A stretch of DNA of 64,000 nt from an uncultured Dorea sp. (lineage in GTDB: Bacteria; Bacillota; Clostridia; Lachnospirales; Lachnospiraceae), in contig CAPEBR010000007.1 of NCBI GenBank assembly GCA_948602995.1, positions 1 to 64,000 on the forward strand. The letters run 5' to 3'. Below the pieces are notes generated by a model, which worked only from the letters and a program-made list of their open reading frames with translations, was not told the DNA's origin and searched no databases. Numbering within the stretch: position 1 is the stretch's first letter; every line of letters starts with the position of its first letter. A program made the position numbers and the translations under genes. Positions 41,231 through 48,606 of the stretch are shown here, piece after piece.

Positions 41231-42625
41231 ATGATGATGACTAAAACAAAATATTTGCTGGCAGGTATAGCAATCCTTTTTACACTTTACAGTGGAACAG
41301 CTCTTTATTTCAGCAGACACTTTTTCCCTCATACGAAAGTAGAGGACTGGGATCTCTCCTTTCTGAATTTAGCCCAAAGTGAAAATCTGCTGAATGAACA
41401 GTTAGAAGATTTTGAATTTCAGGTTATTCAGGATGTGCGGGACAAAGAAACGGAGAAGTTATATGGAAAGGATTTTCAGCTAGTCTATGGTGACCGTTCT
41501 GTCCTGCGGGACTATCTGAAAAAGCAAAAGGCCTGGCTATGGCCATGGGAGTGTCTGCGCCGGGATAGAGAGGAAATACCTTTCACCGTTAAGTATAACA
41601 GGGAGCAGCTTGCAGAAAAAGTAAGCCAGCTTCCAATGTGCAATATCTCTGAGAAAATCATTTCCCAAAATGCGCATCCGTACTATGAGGGGAACAGTTT
41701 TTCCATTAAGCCAGAGGTGATTGGAAATGAACTGATACCCGAAAAACTGTTAGAGCATATAGAAAATAATATTCAGGAACGAAATCAGGAAATACATGTC
41801 TCCAAAGAATTCTATAAGATGCCCCGTTATCTGTCAGATTCTCCAGAGGTAACAGATGCCTGTAAGCTTCTAAATGAATACTGTAATACTGAGATTACAT
41901 ATGATGCAGGGGATCAGACGGAAACGGTCAGCCGCGATACGATCGCAAAATGGCTTAAATGCAGTAAGAATATGAAAGTCCGAGTCAATAAGGACAAAAT
42001 CAAGAAGTATGTAAAAGATCTGGCGGAGAAATATGATACTTGCGGAAAAACAAGAGAATTTACATCTCGGTCGGGTGAAACAGTGCAGGTCTCCGGTGGA
42101 ACCTATGGTTGGATCCTTGATCAGGATCTGATCTTTCAGCAGCTGTACTCTCATATAAAGAAAAAGGAGTCCTTCAATGCAGAGTTGCCTTGTGTGCAAA
42201 GCGCAAAAGCGCATGCCTCTGCCGATTGGGGAACAACCTATCTGGAAGTCAGTATCAGCTTACAGCACATGTGGTATGTTGAAGACGGCCAGGTAATCCT
42301 GGACACTCCGGTTGTAACCGGAAAACCGGTTCCCAAAACAGAGACGCCAACCGGAGTCTATGATATTATGGGGAAACTGAGACATACGGTTCTGATTGGA
42401 GACATTCTGCCTAGCACAGGCGAGCCTGAGTATAAATCTCCGGTAGAATACTGGATGCGGGTTACTGACACTGGAATTGGTTTTCATGATGCGGACTGGC
42501 AGACACAGTTTGGCAAAGATGTATACACACGATCCGGCTCCCATGGCTGCATTAATATGCCGGTTCAGGCGATTCAGGCGATCTTTGACCGGGTGGAAAC
42601 CGGAACACCTGTGATAATATGGTAG
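41231..42625 (+). CDS. L,D-transpeptidase (YkuD domain) with PG_4-like domain
   Basis: 464 residues. N-terminal signal anchor at about 7-27 (YLLAGIAILFTLYSGTALYF), a long extracellular region with a peptidoglycan-binding PG_4-like domain (CNTEITYDAGDQTETVSR), and a C-terminal YkuD domain. The catalytic motif is S-H-G-C-I-N-M-P with the nucleophile Cys; the upstream H-D-A-D-W is also typical. It forms 3-3 cross-links or anchors proteins in peptidoglycan. A deleted duplicate lies at 46287-46593. Confidence 0.92.
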   Translation: MMMTKTKYLLAGIAILFTLYSGTALYFSRHFFPHTKVEDWDLSFLNLAQSENLLNEQLEDFEFQVIQDVRDKETEKLYGKDFQLVYGDRSVLRDYLKKQKAWLWPWECLRRDREEIPFTVKYNREQLAEKVSQLPMCNISEKIISQNAHPYYEGNSFSIKPEVIGNELIPEKLLEHIENNIQERNQEIHVSKEFYKMPRYLSDSPEVTDACKLLNEYCNTEITYDAGDQTETVSRDTIAKWLKCSKNMKVRVNKDKIKKYVKDLAEKYDTCGKTREFTSRSGETVQVSGGTYGWILDQDLIFQQLYSHIKKKESFNAELPCVQSAKAHASADWGTTYLEVSISLQHMWYVEDGQVILDTPVVTGKPVPKTETPTGVYDIMGKLRHTVLIGDILPSTGEPEYKSPVEYWMRVTDTGIGFHDADWQTQFGKDVYTRSGSHGCINMPVQAIQAIFDRVETGTPVIIW

Positions 42626-42631
42626 TGTATA

Positions 42632-42983
42632 TCAGCAGCCTTCCAGGCTGCTCTTCACTTTCCTGATACTCTGGCTGCTCCCATATAAGCTGGTTCCGTC
42701 TGCCAGCAAAATGGTATTGATGTTAAGTGACTGAACGACCTTACGCAATGCCTTCCGCTCCAGAACCTTTCCGTTTTTTGTCATAAATACAGAGTTTTTT
42801 TCATTCTTAAAGACGTATATGATATCGGAGATTTTTATTTTTTCAAAACGAAGCTTATTCTGAATCACATAAAAATCCTCTTTTTTTTCTTCAAGCTCTG
42901 CAGATACTGCGGCGAGCACCTCGCTGATCTCTCTTTTCATATGATTCAAATGGTTCTTCACAATATAATAATACGCTTTAATA
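42632..42983 (-). pseudogene. LytTR response regulator remnant (copy 1)
   Basis: Nearly identical at the DNA level to the 3' part of the intact gene at 46600-47307, but broken twice. An in-frame deletion removes the segment encoding about 22-25 residues around F-V-F-L-N-A-G-C-A-I-N-I, the LytTR recognition region. The 5' half (receiver domain) is cut off at 42984, where a MITE is inserted. What remains is the linker and part of the DNA-binding domain. Confidence 0.88.
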
Positions 42984-43149
42984 CTAGAGCGTGTTTGAAA
43001 ATTCATTCCTGCCACCTGCACGCCCCACTTTGCGGCTAATTTGCCCCTCATTCAGTCAGCGTAGCCCACTACGCCTCCTTCATTTGGGGCAAATTCCCCA
43101 CAATTTGTGACGCACATTTGGCAGAAAGCAATTTTCAAACACGCTCTAG
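42984..43149. mobile_element. 166-bp MITE with CTAGAGCGTGTTTGAAAATT inverted repeats
   Basis: The 20-base ends CTAGAGCGTGTTTGAAAATT (42984-43003) and AATTTTCAAACACGCTCTAG (43130-43149) are perfect inverted repeats. The interior has secondary stems (TTTGCCCC/GGGGCAAA). No ORF. The outer CTAG may be the target duplication. It has cut the LytTR copy 1. Confidence 0.82.
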
Positions 43150-43160
43150 GAGACACCATA

Positions 43161-43250
43161 ATGTTGAAGTTCCAAGATGATTATACCACCCTTATAGCAA
43201 CTCTTGAAGACTTTATTTTACTTGTTTATACCATCATTGACGATTATTAA
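43161..43250 (+). pseudogene. N-terminal fragment of a transposase-like protein
   Basis: A 29-codon ORF (MLKFQDDYTTLIATLEDFIL then LVYTIIDDY, stop). It resembles the first residues of IS982-type transposases, which open with an F-I-x-x-x-Y-x-x-I-D-D segment. The rest of the gene is missing; low confidence because of the short length. Confidence 0.35.
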
Positions 43251-43346
43251 ATCCACTTCTAACCCAGTCATCATACATTTTCTCACCATCAACCATACAA
43301 TCCAAAATACCCTTAAATAACGCTCATACAGTCCAATATATAGGAT

Positions 43347-43479
43347 GTTACTGTTCACTCCGTGACCAGTAACATTCGCAAATCCATCTAAAATTCGCTC
43401 CGCGAATGGGATTTGCTCACTCCTGAATCACTTTCTTACGGTCTGTGCAGTAAATGCACAGACCTGTGTGAACAGTAAC
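43347..43479. mobile_element. 133-bp MITE, copy 1, with 8-bp target duplication
   Basis: Ends GTTACTGTTCAC and GTGAACAGTAAC. It is flanked by the exact 8-bp direct repeat TATAGGAT (43339-43346 and 43480-43487). No coding capacity. Nearly identical to the copy at 43893-44025; the left end matches the IS4-family element's right terminal repeat for 16 bases (GTTACTGTTCACTCCG). Confidence 0.93.
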
Positions 43480-43519
43480 TATAGGATAGCAGATGTCCAT
43501 CATGGACACCCAAAAACAA

Positions 43520-43548
43520 TTGTCAAAAAATGTCATCCATGATATATT
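43520..43548 (+). promoter_or_regulatory. Promoter of the type I toxin mRNA
   Basis: TTGTCA (43520-43525), 17 bases, TATATT (43543-43548). The transcript would begin at about 43555, exactly at the left arm of the long-range inverted repeat (43557-43587). Confidence 0.7.
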
Positions 43549-43556
43549 ATTGTTAT

Positions 43557-43813
43557 GGGAAACCAAAGAGCCAAAGGCGGCTTACCCTCTTGTTTCATCG
43601 GAGGGACAACCCTCCAGCTACAAGAAAGGAGGGTGATGTCAATGAATGTTACATATGCGGATTTATTCCAATTCTGTATATTTGTTGTCGCCCTTGTTGG
43701 TCTGTGTTATCAGATCTTCAAGGGAAAGAAGTAGCCGCCACATCTCGCACATGTGACGGCTGTCCGTAAGGATAGTACTTATTGTTCGGGGTAAGCCGCT
43801 TCTTTGGTTTCCC
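43557..43813. repeat. Long-range inverted repeat bounding the toxin mRNA
   Basis: GGGAAACCAAAGA and GCGGCTTACCC in the left arm (43557-43587, with six or seven extra bases between them) pair with GGGTAAGCCGC and TCTTTGGTTTCCC in the right arm (43788-43813). Pairing of 5' and 3' mRNA ends that hides the ribosome site is a known feature of type I toxins such as TxpA/BsrG. Confidence 0.75.
43642..43734 (+). CDS. Holin-like type I toxin peptide
   Basis: 30 residues; ATG at 43642 with AAGGAGGG nine bases upstream (an ATG two codons earlier is too close to the site); TAG at 43732-43734. It starts MNVTYADLFQF, then one membrane helix (CIFVVALVGLCYQIF) and the basic K-G-K-K tail. This matches the putative holin-like toxin peptides of Firmicutes, whose excess damages the membrane. 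The locus has a sense promoter, a long-range 5'-3' inverted repeat and an antisense promoter downstream. Confidence 0.85.
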   Translation: MNVTYADLFQFCIFVVALVGLCYQIFKGKK

Positions 43814-43817
43814 TCAT
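43735..43817 (-). ncRNA. Predicted antisense antitoxin RNA
   Basis: Minus-strand promoter TTGATA (43852-43847), 17 bases, TATATT (43829-43824). Transcription would start near 43817 and run into the 3' part of the toxin message, covering the right inverted-repeat arm. The 3' end is unknown; it may extend into the toxin ORF. Predicted from promoter and arrangement only. Confidence 0.6.
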
Positions 43818-43892
43818 GTATATAATATAACATATGTTCAGAATCATATCAAGAAATATAATTGATTTTTGAGCAGGCAGGGTTCCTAAACT

Positions 43893-44025
43893 GTTACTGT
43901 TCACTCCGTTCACAGTAACATTCGCAAATCCATTTAAAATTCGCTTCGCGAATGGGATTTGCTCACTCTTGAATCACTTTCTTACAGTCTGTGCAATAAA
44001 TGCACAGACCTGTGTGAACAGTAAC
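43893..44025. mobile_element. 133-bp MITE, copy 2, with 8-bp target duplication
   Basis: Same length and terminal sequences as 43347-43479, with only a few base differences. Flanked by CCTAAACT (43885-43892 and 44026-44033). Different target duplications show the two copies inserted independently and did not carry the toxin locus between them as a composite. Confidence 0.93.
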
Positions 44026-44033
44026 CCTAAACT

Positions 44034-44441
44034 TTCGGAAGCATCATTACATTGATTATCTGTGCGACTATTTTGGACTTACACCAAATTTGGTGTAAGT
44101 CCACTTCTTTTGTCATATTGATTACCATGATATTCTGCTTGTTTTTCTTTTGCTTTCTTTTCGTAGTAAACACGTTTTTTTCAACGACTGCAATCCTCTG
44201 AACAGGAAATAAATTATGTCTGCCTAGCTGAATATCAAGCATCCATTCCATCAGATTCCAACCATGTTCCTACTATCTACACCTCTGAATTCACCCTATA
44301 TTCCGCTCCAAACATACCGCATGGACAATTTACCCTCTTACTTGTACAGGCTCAAATAAGCCCCAATTTAAATATTTTATTTTTGTGTTGTTAATTGTTT
44401 GTCCCTCCAGTCTTATCTTCTTTTTATCCATCAAGCAACAC
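44034..44441. other. AT-rich stretch without a supported gene
   Basis: It holds only an unsupported 74-codon ORF on the minus strand (44027-44251) that overlaps the MITE duplication and looks basic and low-complexity (KRKQKKNKQN). A dyad, ACTTACACCAAATTTGGTGTAAGT, lies at about 44077-44101: a perfect 12+12 palindrome that could be a terminator or operator. Confidence 0.45.
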
Positions 44442-44980
44442 TCATGTACGTAAACAACTCCAACTTTTTATTTTCATAAGATCTAAAAATAATTTTCTCA
44501 TATATTCAATTCTCTTTACAGTGAAAACATAACTGTAGGTAAAACTATCTCCACATCTATTACGACCGACAATTCTTAATATCTTTTTATCCAATGCCTC
44601 ATCCGTAACAAATGAAATTCGTTTTGATACACCATTAGACCCCATATCTTTCATTGTAATAATTCCCAAATCAACCATATACTCTCTGACCTTATCATAG
44701 ACGTAATCTTTTGGTAACGTCCCATCTTTTGCAAAAATTTTGAATAAATTACTAAATCTTACTTCTCCATCTGTGATAGGGGTATATATCTTGTTTGAAC
44801 TATTGTTTTCAACAGTCAACCCATTATTGCAGTCTTTCATTTTTGTTTTATATTCCGAAAACAAAACCACAGCTTTCTCTACATCTTTAACCTTCGCTTC
44901 TATAATTTCTTCTATTTCTATTTCACTTTTCTTACCCTTTCATCATATATTTATAAACCTCTTCTTGTTTTTTTGAATAA
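44442..44980 (-). pseudogene. Unknown protein gene with N-terminal frameshift
   Basis: The open part 44442-44870 encodes 142 residues (begins at GTG; VLFSEYKTKMKDC, ISFVTDEALDKKILRIVG). Reading upstream, the same protein-like helical sequence (K-K-S-E-I-E-I-E-E-I-I-E-A-K) continues, then joins in another frame to Y-S-K-K-Q-E-E-V-Y-K-Y-M-M-K-G. The frames meet at a G-G-G-T near 44938; loss of one G would restore a single ORF from a TTG next to the MFS stop. Family unknown. Confidence 0.55.
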
Positions 44981-44986
44981 ATCAAT

Positions 44987-46168
44987 TTAAGAAGCGTCTA
45001 TACAACTACTACTTTTCCCAAGAATGTGTGTTCCTAATAGAATTCCACTTGCTATAAATAAACATATAGTTATACCAATTAAAGAATACTCTAATCCTTT
45101 ATTATCAATTAAATAACCTACATACGGCAGTAAAACTACTTGTGGGATTTTAGATAATAAACTTCTTATTGAGAAAATGGTTGCCCGATCCATTGTTATT
45201 TCTTTATTAATATATTCATTCATTATTGAGGGATATATCCCAATAATTATTCTAGGTACAATAATTGTTACAACAAAAATTTTAGCTGGAACTAGCATTA
45301 ACAGTGGGGTAAGACCTAACATAAACAGAAATAGCATAAACATATTATATTTATTAAATCGTTTAAAATAATGCGCTAATTTACTGCTTATAGACGATAC
45401 CATATATAACAAAAAATATATTAGTCCAAAATATTTCACAGGTATTCTACGCGCTAAAAAAAACAATTGATATGTTTGCATAATTGCAATAAGGGAAAAA
45501 CTGACTACTGCAGAATATGAAATAAACCATCGTAATTTTTTTCTTTTAAATACTAGTTTAAAGCCCCTTTTCACATTTGCGAAAAATTCTTCGGATAGCT
45601 CTTTTACGGATTTAATTTCTTGATGATATTCTCTGATATTTTCTAATTTTAAAGCCATTAATAGTGACAATATGCATGTTATTATACTTAGCATAAAAGG
45701 ATAATGCTTATTTATCGAATAAAGATAGCCTATACTTATCGAAAATCCTCCTGTTAAAATAAAGCTAATAGACTCTAGTTTGCCAAATACTTTTGCATAT
45801 TCATCTTTGTTATCTAATATTAAATATAAATATGTTTCATCAGCACCAGATACAAAAACTTTATATAAAGCCATAAATATTTCGCACAGAATAAAATTTA
45901 TAAAAGTCGGACAGATCATAATAATTATATTAGATAATATAAAACACAGGACTGATAAAATTATGCTGATTTTGTATCCAAATAAATCTGAAATTACTCC
46001 TGTCGGCACTTCTAGCAGTATCACTAATACTGCTTCTATACTCGTCAATATAAATATTTGATTTGCCGATAAACCTTCAGAGTATGCATATACAACAAAT
46101 ATTGGATCAATAAGCATAGTTAAAAATAAGATTTTGTACACTTTAAAATAAAAAAGATTTTGATTCAT
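44987..46168 (-). CDS. Major facilitator superfamily transporter
   Basis: 393 residues from the ATG at 46168 (AAAGGGAG site). Twelve predicted membrane segments; the A-like motif between helices 2 and 3 is reduced to PTGVISDLFGYK. It is of the small MFS drug-efflux type (SANQIFILTSIEAVLVILLE). Base composition is visibly more AT-rich than the neighbouring genes, with AAA/TTA/ATA codons dominating, and it sits between repeat elements. This points to recent transfer. The substrate is unknown. Confidence 0.85.
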   Translation of the reverse strand: MNQNLFYFKVYKILFLTMLIDPIFVVYAYSEGLSANQIFILTSIEAVLVILLEVPTGVISDLFGYKISIILSVLCFILSNIIIMICPTFINFILCEIFMALYKVFVSGADETYLYLILDNKDEYAKVFGKLESISFILTGGFSISIGYLYSINKHYPFMLSIITCILSLLMALKLENIREYHQEIKSVKELSEEFFANVKRGFKLVFKRKKLRWFISYSAVVSFSLIAIMQTYQLFFLARRIPVKYFGLIYFLLYMVSSISSKLAHYFKRFNKYNMFMLFLFMLGLTPLLMLVPAKIFVVTIIVPRIIIGIYPSIMNEYINKEITMDRATIFSIRSLLSKIPQVVLLPYVGYLIDNKGLEYSLIGITICLFIASGILLGTHILGKSSSCIDAS

Positions 46169-46286
46169 AAAACTCCCTTTCTCTTTTCGAATTGAAATAA
46201 AAACCACCATGGATATTTCTTATCGATTTTAGCTATTGCTCCTGTTTTATTACAAGATAGCATTATATTTTTTTATATTCAAGTCG

Positions 46287-46593
46287 ATGACTAAAACAAA
46301 ATAGTAGAGGACTGGGATCTCTCCTTTCTGAATTTAGCCCAAAGTGAAAATCTGCTGAATGAACAGTTAGAAGATTTTGAATTTCAGGTTATTCAGGATG
46401 TCCGGGACAAAGAAACGGAGAAGCTATATGGAAAGGATTTTCAGCTGGTCTATGGTGACCGTTCTGTCCTGCGGGACTATCTGAAAAAGCAAAAGGCCGA
46501 TCCGGCTCCCATGGCTGCATTAATATGCCGGTTCAGGCGATTCAGGCGATCTTTGACCGGGTGGAAACCGGAACACCTGTGATAATATGGTAG
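46287..46593 (+). pseudogene. Deleted duplicate of the YkuD L,D-transpeptidase gene
   Basis: Three blocks of the gene at 41231-42625 are joined: the start (ATGACTAAAACAAAATA), then the segment equivalent to about 41339-41530, then the last about 95 bases with the catalytic S-H-G-C region. The first junction makes an immediate stop codon (TAG at codon 6). Sequence identity in the retained blocks is very high, so the duplication is recent. Confidence 0.92.
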
Positions 46594-46599
46594 TGTATA

Positions 46600-47307
46600 T
46601 CAGCAGCCTTCCAGGCTGCTCTTCACTTTCCTGATGCTCTGGCTGCTCCCATATAAGCTGGTTCCGTCTGCCAGCAAAATGGTACTGTCTGAAATCCGCC
46701 GGATATATTTTATATTAATGGCACAGCCGGCATTTAAGAATACGAATTCAGGCCTGTTAAGCGACTGAACGACCTTACGCAATGCCTTCCGCTCCAGAAC
46801 CTTTCCGTTTTTTGTCATAAATACAGAGTTTTTTTCATTCTTAAAGACGTATATGATATCGGAGATTTTTATTTTTTCAAAACGAAGCTTATTCTGAATC
46901 ACATAAAAATCCTCTTTTTTTTCTTCAAGCTCTGCAGATACTGCGGCGAGCACCTCGCTGATCTCTCTTTTCATATGATTCAAATGGTTCTTCACAATAT
47001 AATAATACGCTTTAATACTAAGGTCATATGTATCCAGCGCAAATTCTCCGCCAGATGCGGTAAAGACAATATATGCACTTTTTTGTAGCTTACGAATCTT
47101 CCGCGCGAGTTCAAAGCCGCCTGTCTCCTGCTGTTCAATCTCAATAAAATAGAGATCATAACGGCAATTGTCCTCCAGTGCATTCAGCAGGCCTCTTGAC
47201 TTCTGAAAAGCGGCGCAGCTGCAATCTATATTTTCAGTATTATGCAGGACATATCCTCGAATCATTTCAAGCGTTATTTTATTATGATCTACTATGGCTA
47301 CCTTCAA
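46600..47307 (-). CDS. LytTR-family response regulator (intact copy)
   Basis: 235 residues from a TTG at 47307 with GAAGAGG eight bases upstream. The ATGs further upstream lie at or before the -10 hexamer (TATAAT at 47338-47333), so they cannot be used from that promoter. Receiver-like domain with Asp-to-Glu change at the acceptor region (YFIEIEQQETGG), which suggests phosphorylation-independent action. LytTR domain from about 140. It is convergent with the YkuD remnant; the ancestral pair was YkuD and LytTR. Confidence 0.82.
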   Translation of the reverse strand: MKVAIVDHNKITLEMIRGYVLHNTENIDCSCAAFQKSRGLLNALEDNCRYDLYFIEIEQQETGGFELARKIRKLQKSAYIVFTASGGEFALDTYDLSIKAYYYIVKNHLNHMKREISEVLAAVSAELEEKKEDFYVIQNKLRFEKIKISDIIYVFKNEKNSVFMTKNGKVLERKALRKVVQSLNRPEFVFLNAGCAINIKYIRRISDSTILLADGTSLYGSSQSIRKVKSSLEGC

Positions 47308-47395
47308 TTTACACACCTCTTCAATATGCTTTATTATACCATCCACTTTCATTTTCACAACTTCAGATGTATAACTGGCCATAAAAAGTGTATAA

Positions 47396-47544
47396 GTTAC
47401 TATTCACGGACTAAAGCGGAGTGTAAAGTCCTGGGAAGAACTGTTACAGCGTAATTTGAATATCTCCTATGCCGGAGAAAGTAAAAAAGGCCATACTCCC
47501 CCCGGATGCCGTGCAGTAAGGTGCACGGCCCCGTGAATAGCAAC
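47396..47544. mobile_element. 149-bp MITE-like repeat with GTTACTATTCACGG ends
   Basis: GTTACTATTCACGG at 47396 and CCGTGAATAGCAAC ending at 47544. The interior contains the hairpin GCCGTGCAGTAAGGTGCACGGC. No target duplication was found, so this copy is older than the one at 57922-58068. It lies upstream of the lipoprotein gene and the divergent LytTR gene. Confidence 0.65.
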
Positions 47545-47644
47545 GGAGAATGTCCAAAAGGCTGCACTTAACAGTCATACACTTGTGTGTAGTCATAAAA
47601 ACTGGTATAGTAGAGTTAAATATTTTTAATGCGAAGGTGATTTT

Positions 47645-47932
47645 ATGAAGGGAACCCATAAAAAAGTATGTCTGCTGCTGATAATGGTGCTTATATGTTC
47701 TTTATCTGCATGCTCCTCTGAATCTTCCGATGACAGCAAGGTAAGCAAGGAAGCAGAGGCAGAGAAGGAAAATGTTGAAATCAAAGTAAAGGAGATCTCT
47801 TTAGCAGGAAAGGAAGAATATACAGAAACGGCAGATGTTACTTATTTAAAAGGGGAACAGGAAGAGAAGGCAACACTTCTGTTTACACATAATTCCGATG
47901 GCCTGGTTACGAAGGTAGAACCGGCAGGATAA
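47645..47932 (+). CDS. Small lipoprotein
   Basis: 95 residues with GAAGGTG upstream. Signal peptide and lipobox L-S-A-C at about 20-23 (MKGTHKKVCLLLIMVLICSL). The rest is short, acidic and Lys/Glu-rich, with a beta-rich end (KATLLFTHNSDGLVTKVEPA). Family unknown. It has its own strong terminator and is convergent with the ABC-2 genes. Confidence 0.75.
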   Translation: MKGTHKKVCLLLIMVLICSLSACSSESSDDSKVSKEAEAEKENVEIKVKEISLAGKEEYTETADVTYLKGEQEEKATLLFTHNSDGLVTKVEPAG

Positions 47933-47933
47933 T

Positions 47934-47960
47934 AAAAGGCGGGGATAATCCCCGCCTTTT
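47934..47960 (+). terminator. Terminator of the small lipoprotein gene
   Basis: AAAAGGCGGGGA pairs with TCCCCGCCTTTT, directly after the stop codon. Confidence 0.9.
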
Positions 47961-47964
47961 ATTA

Positions 47965-48606
47965 TTAGGGACACCCTGTTTTTAATTGGGGACGGGGTAT
48001 TTTTAAAAATACCCCGTCCCCAATTAGGCAGGCCGCGGCGGCGAACAGCCATATTTTTTGGGTATAACTCCCCATGGACATGGAGAAGGGGTACAGGACT
48101 CCCATATATTTTTCGCCTCCCCCGGCTGCGATGATGTAGTATATGATGGGCGCCATATAGCCGATTATGAGGTTGTCGGACAGTCTGTAAAATATGATTC
48201 CCAGTCCTCCCAGAAAGAGCATCTCTGCGAATGTTCCGAGGTAATATTTTATTACTGGGAACTGGCAGTTGTTGTGTTTTAGCATACCAATGTAGATTCC
48301 CAGTAATGCGGCGAGCAGGCTTAAGTTTCCTGCGAGGCGCACTAGGTAGACGGCGGAGCTTTTTGTGTATTTGGAATTGACCAGCTCGCGGATGTTTTTG
48401 TCTTGTTCTGGCAGGAATATGGGGGTGATCAGTATGATTCCGGTCAGGGCCACGTAGCGCTCCAGTACTTTTGCTGTGTCTTCTGCCGGGAGATTTGACA
48501 CGCCAAGGAGCAGGGGGGAAATTCCTAAAATTAGTATGCATACCAGTACGTGCAGGGGAACGTGGTATTTTAAGTTTACTTTTTCGATCTGCCAATATTT
48601 TTCCAT
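47965..48606 (-). CDS. ABC-2-type permease, small subunit
   Basis: 213 residues with about six membrane segments (VLVCILILGISPLLLGVSNL, YVALTGIILITPIFL). It overlaps the larger permease upstream by 31 bases. The original C-terminus is replaced by read-through across a GC-rich palindrome, giving the tail F-L-K-I-P-R-P-Q-L-K. It is the third gene of an ATPase-permease-permease operon at 50740-47965. Confidence 0.78.
   Translation of the reverse strand: MEKYWQIEKVNLKYHVPLHVLVCILILGISPLLLGVSNLPAEDTAKVLERYVALTGIILITPIFLPEQDKNIRELVNSKYTKSSAVYLVRLAGNLSLLAALLGIYIGMLKHNNCQFPVIKYYLGTFAEMLFLGGLGIIFYRLSDNLIIGYMAPIIYYIIAAGGGEKYMGVLYPFSMSMGSYTQKIWLFAAAACLIGDGVFLKIPRPQLKTGCP
47983..48026. repeat. Perfect 44-bp palindromic repeat at the permease 3' end
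   Basis: TAATTGGGGACGGGGTATTT continuing to TT, then the exact reverse complement (22 + 22). Variant core GGGGTATTTTT instead of GGGGCATTTTT, with the matching change in the other arm, so pairing is preserved. It is read as the last codons of the small permease. Confidence 0.9.

Noticed and set aside
42632..43051. 139-codon ORF as an intact regulator
   Set aside because: Its first codons come from the MITE at 42984-43149; the rest is the truncated LytTR copy, so it is an accidental fusion.
43347..44025. Composite transposon carrying the toxin gene
   Set aside because: Each MITE has its own distinct 8-bp target duplication, so they inserted separately.
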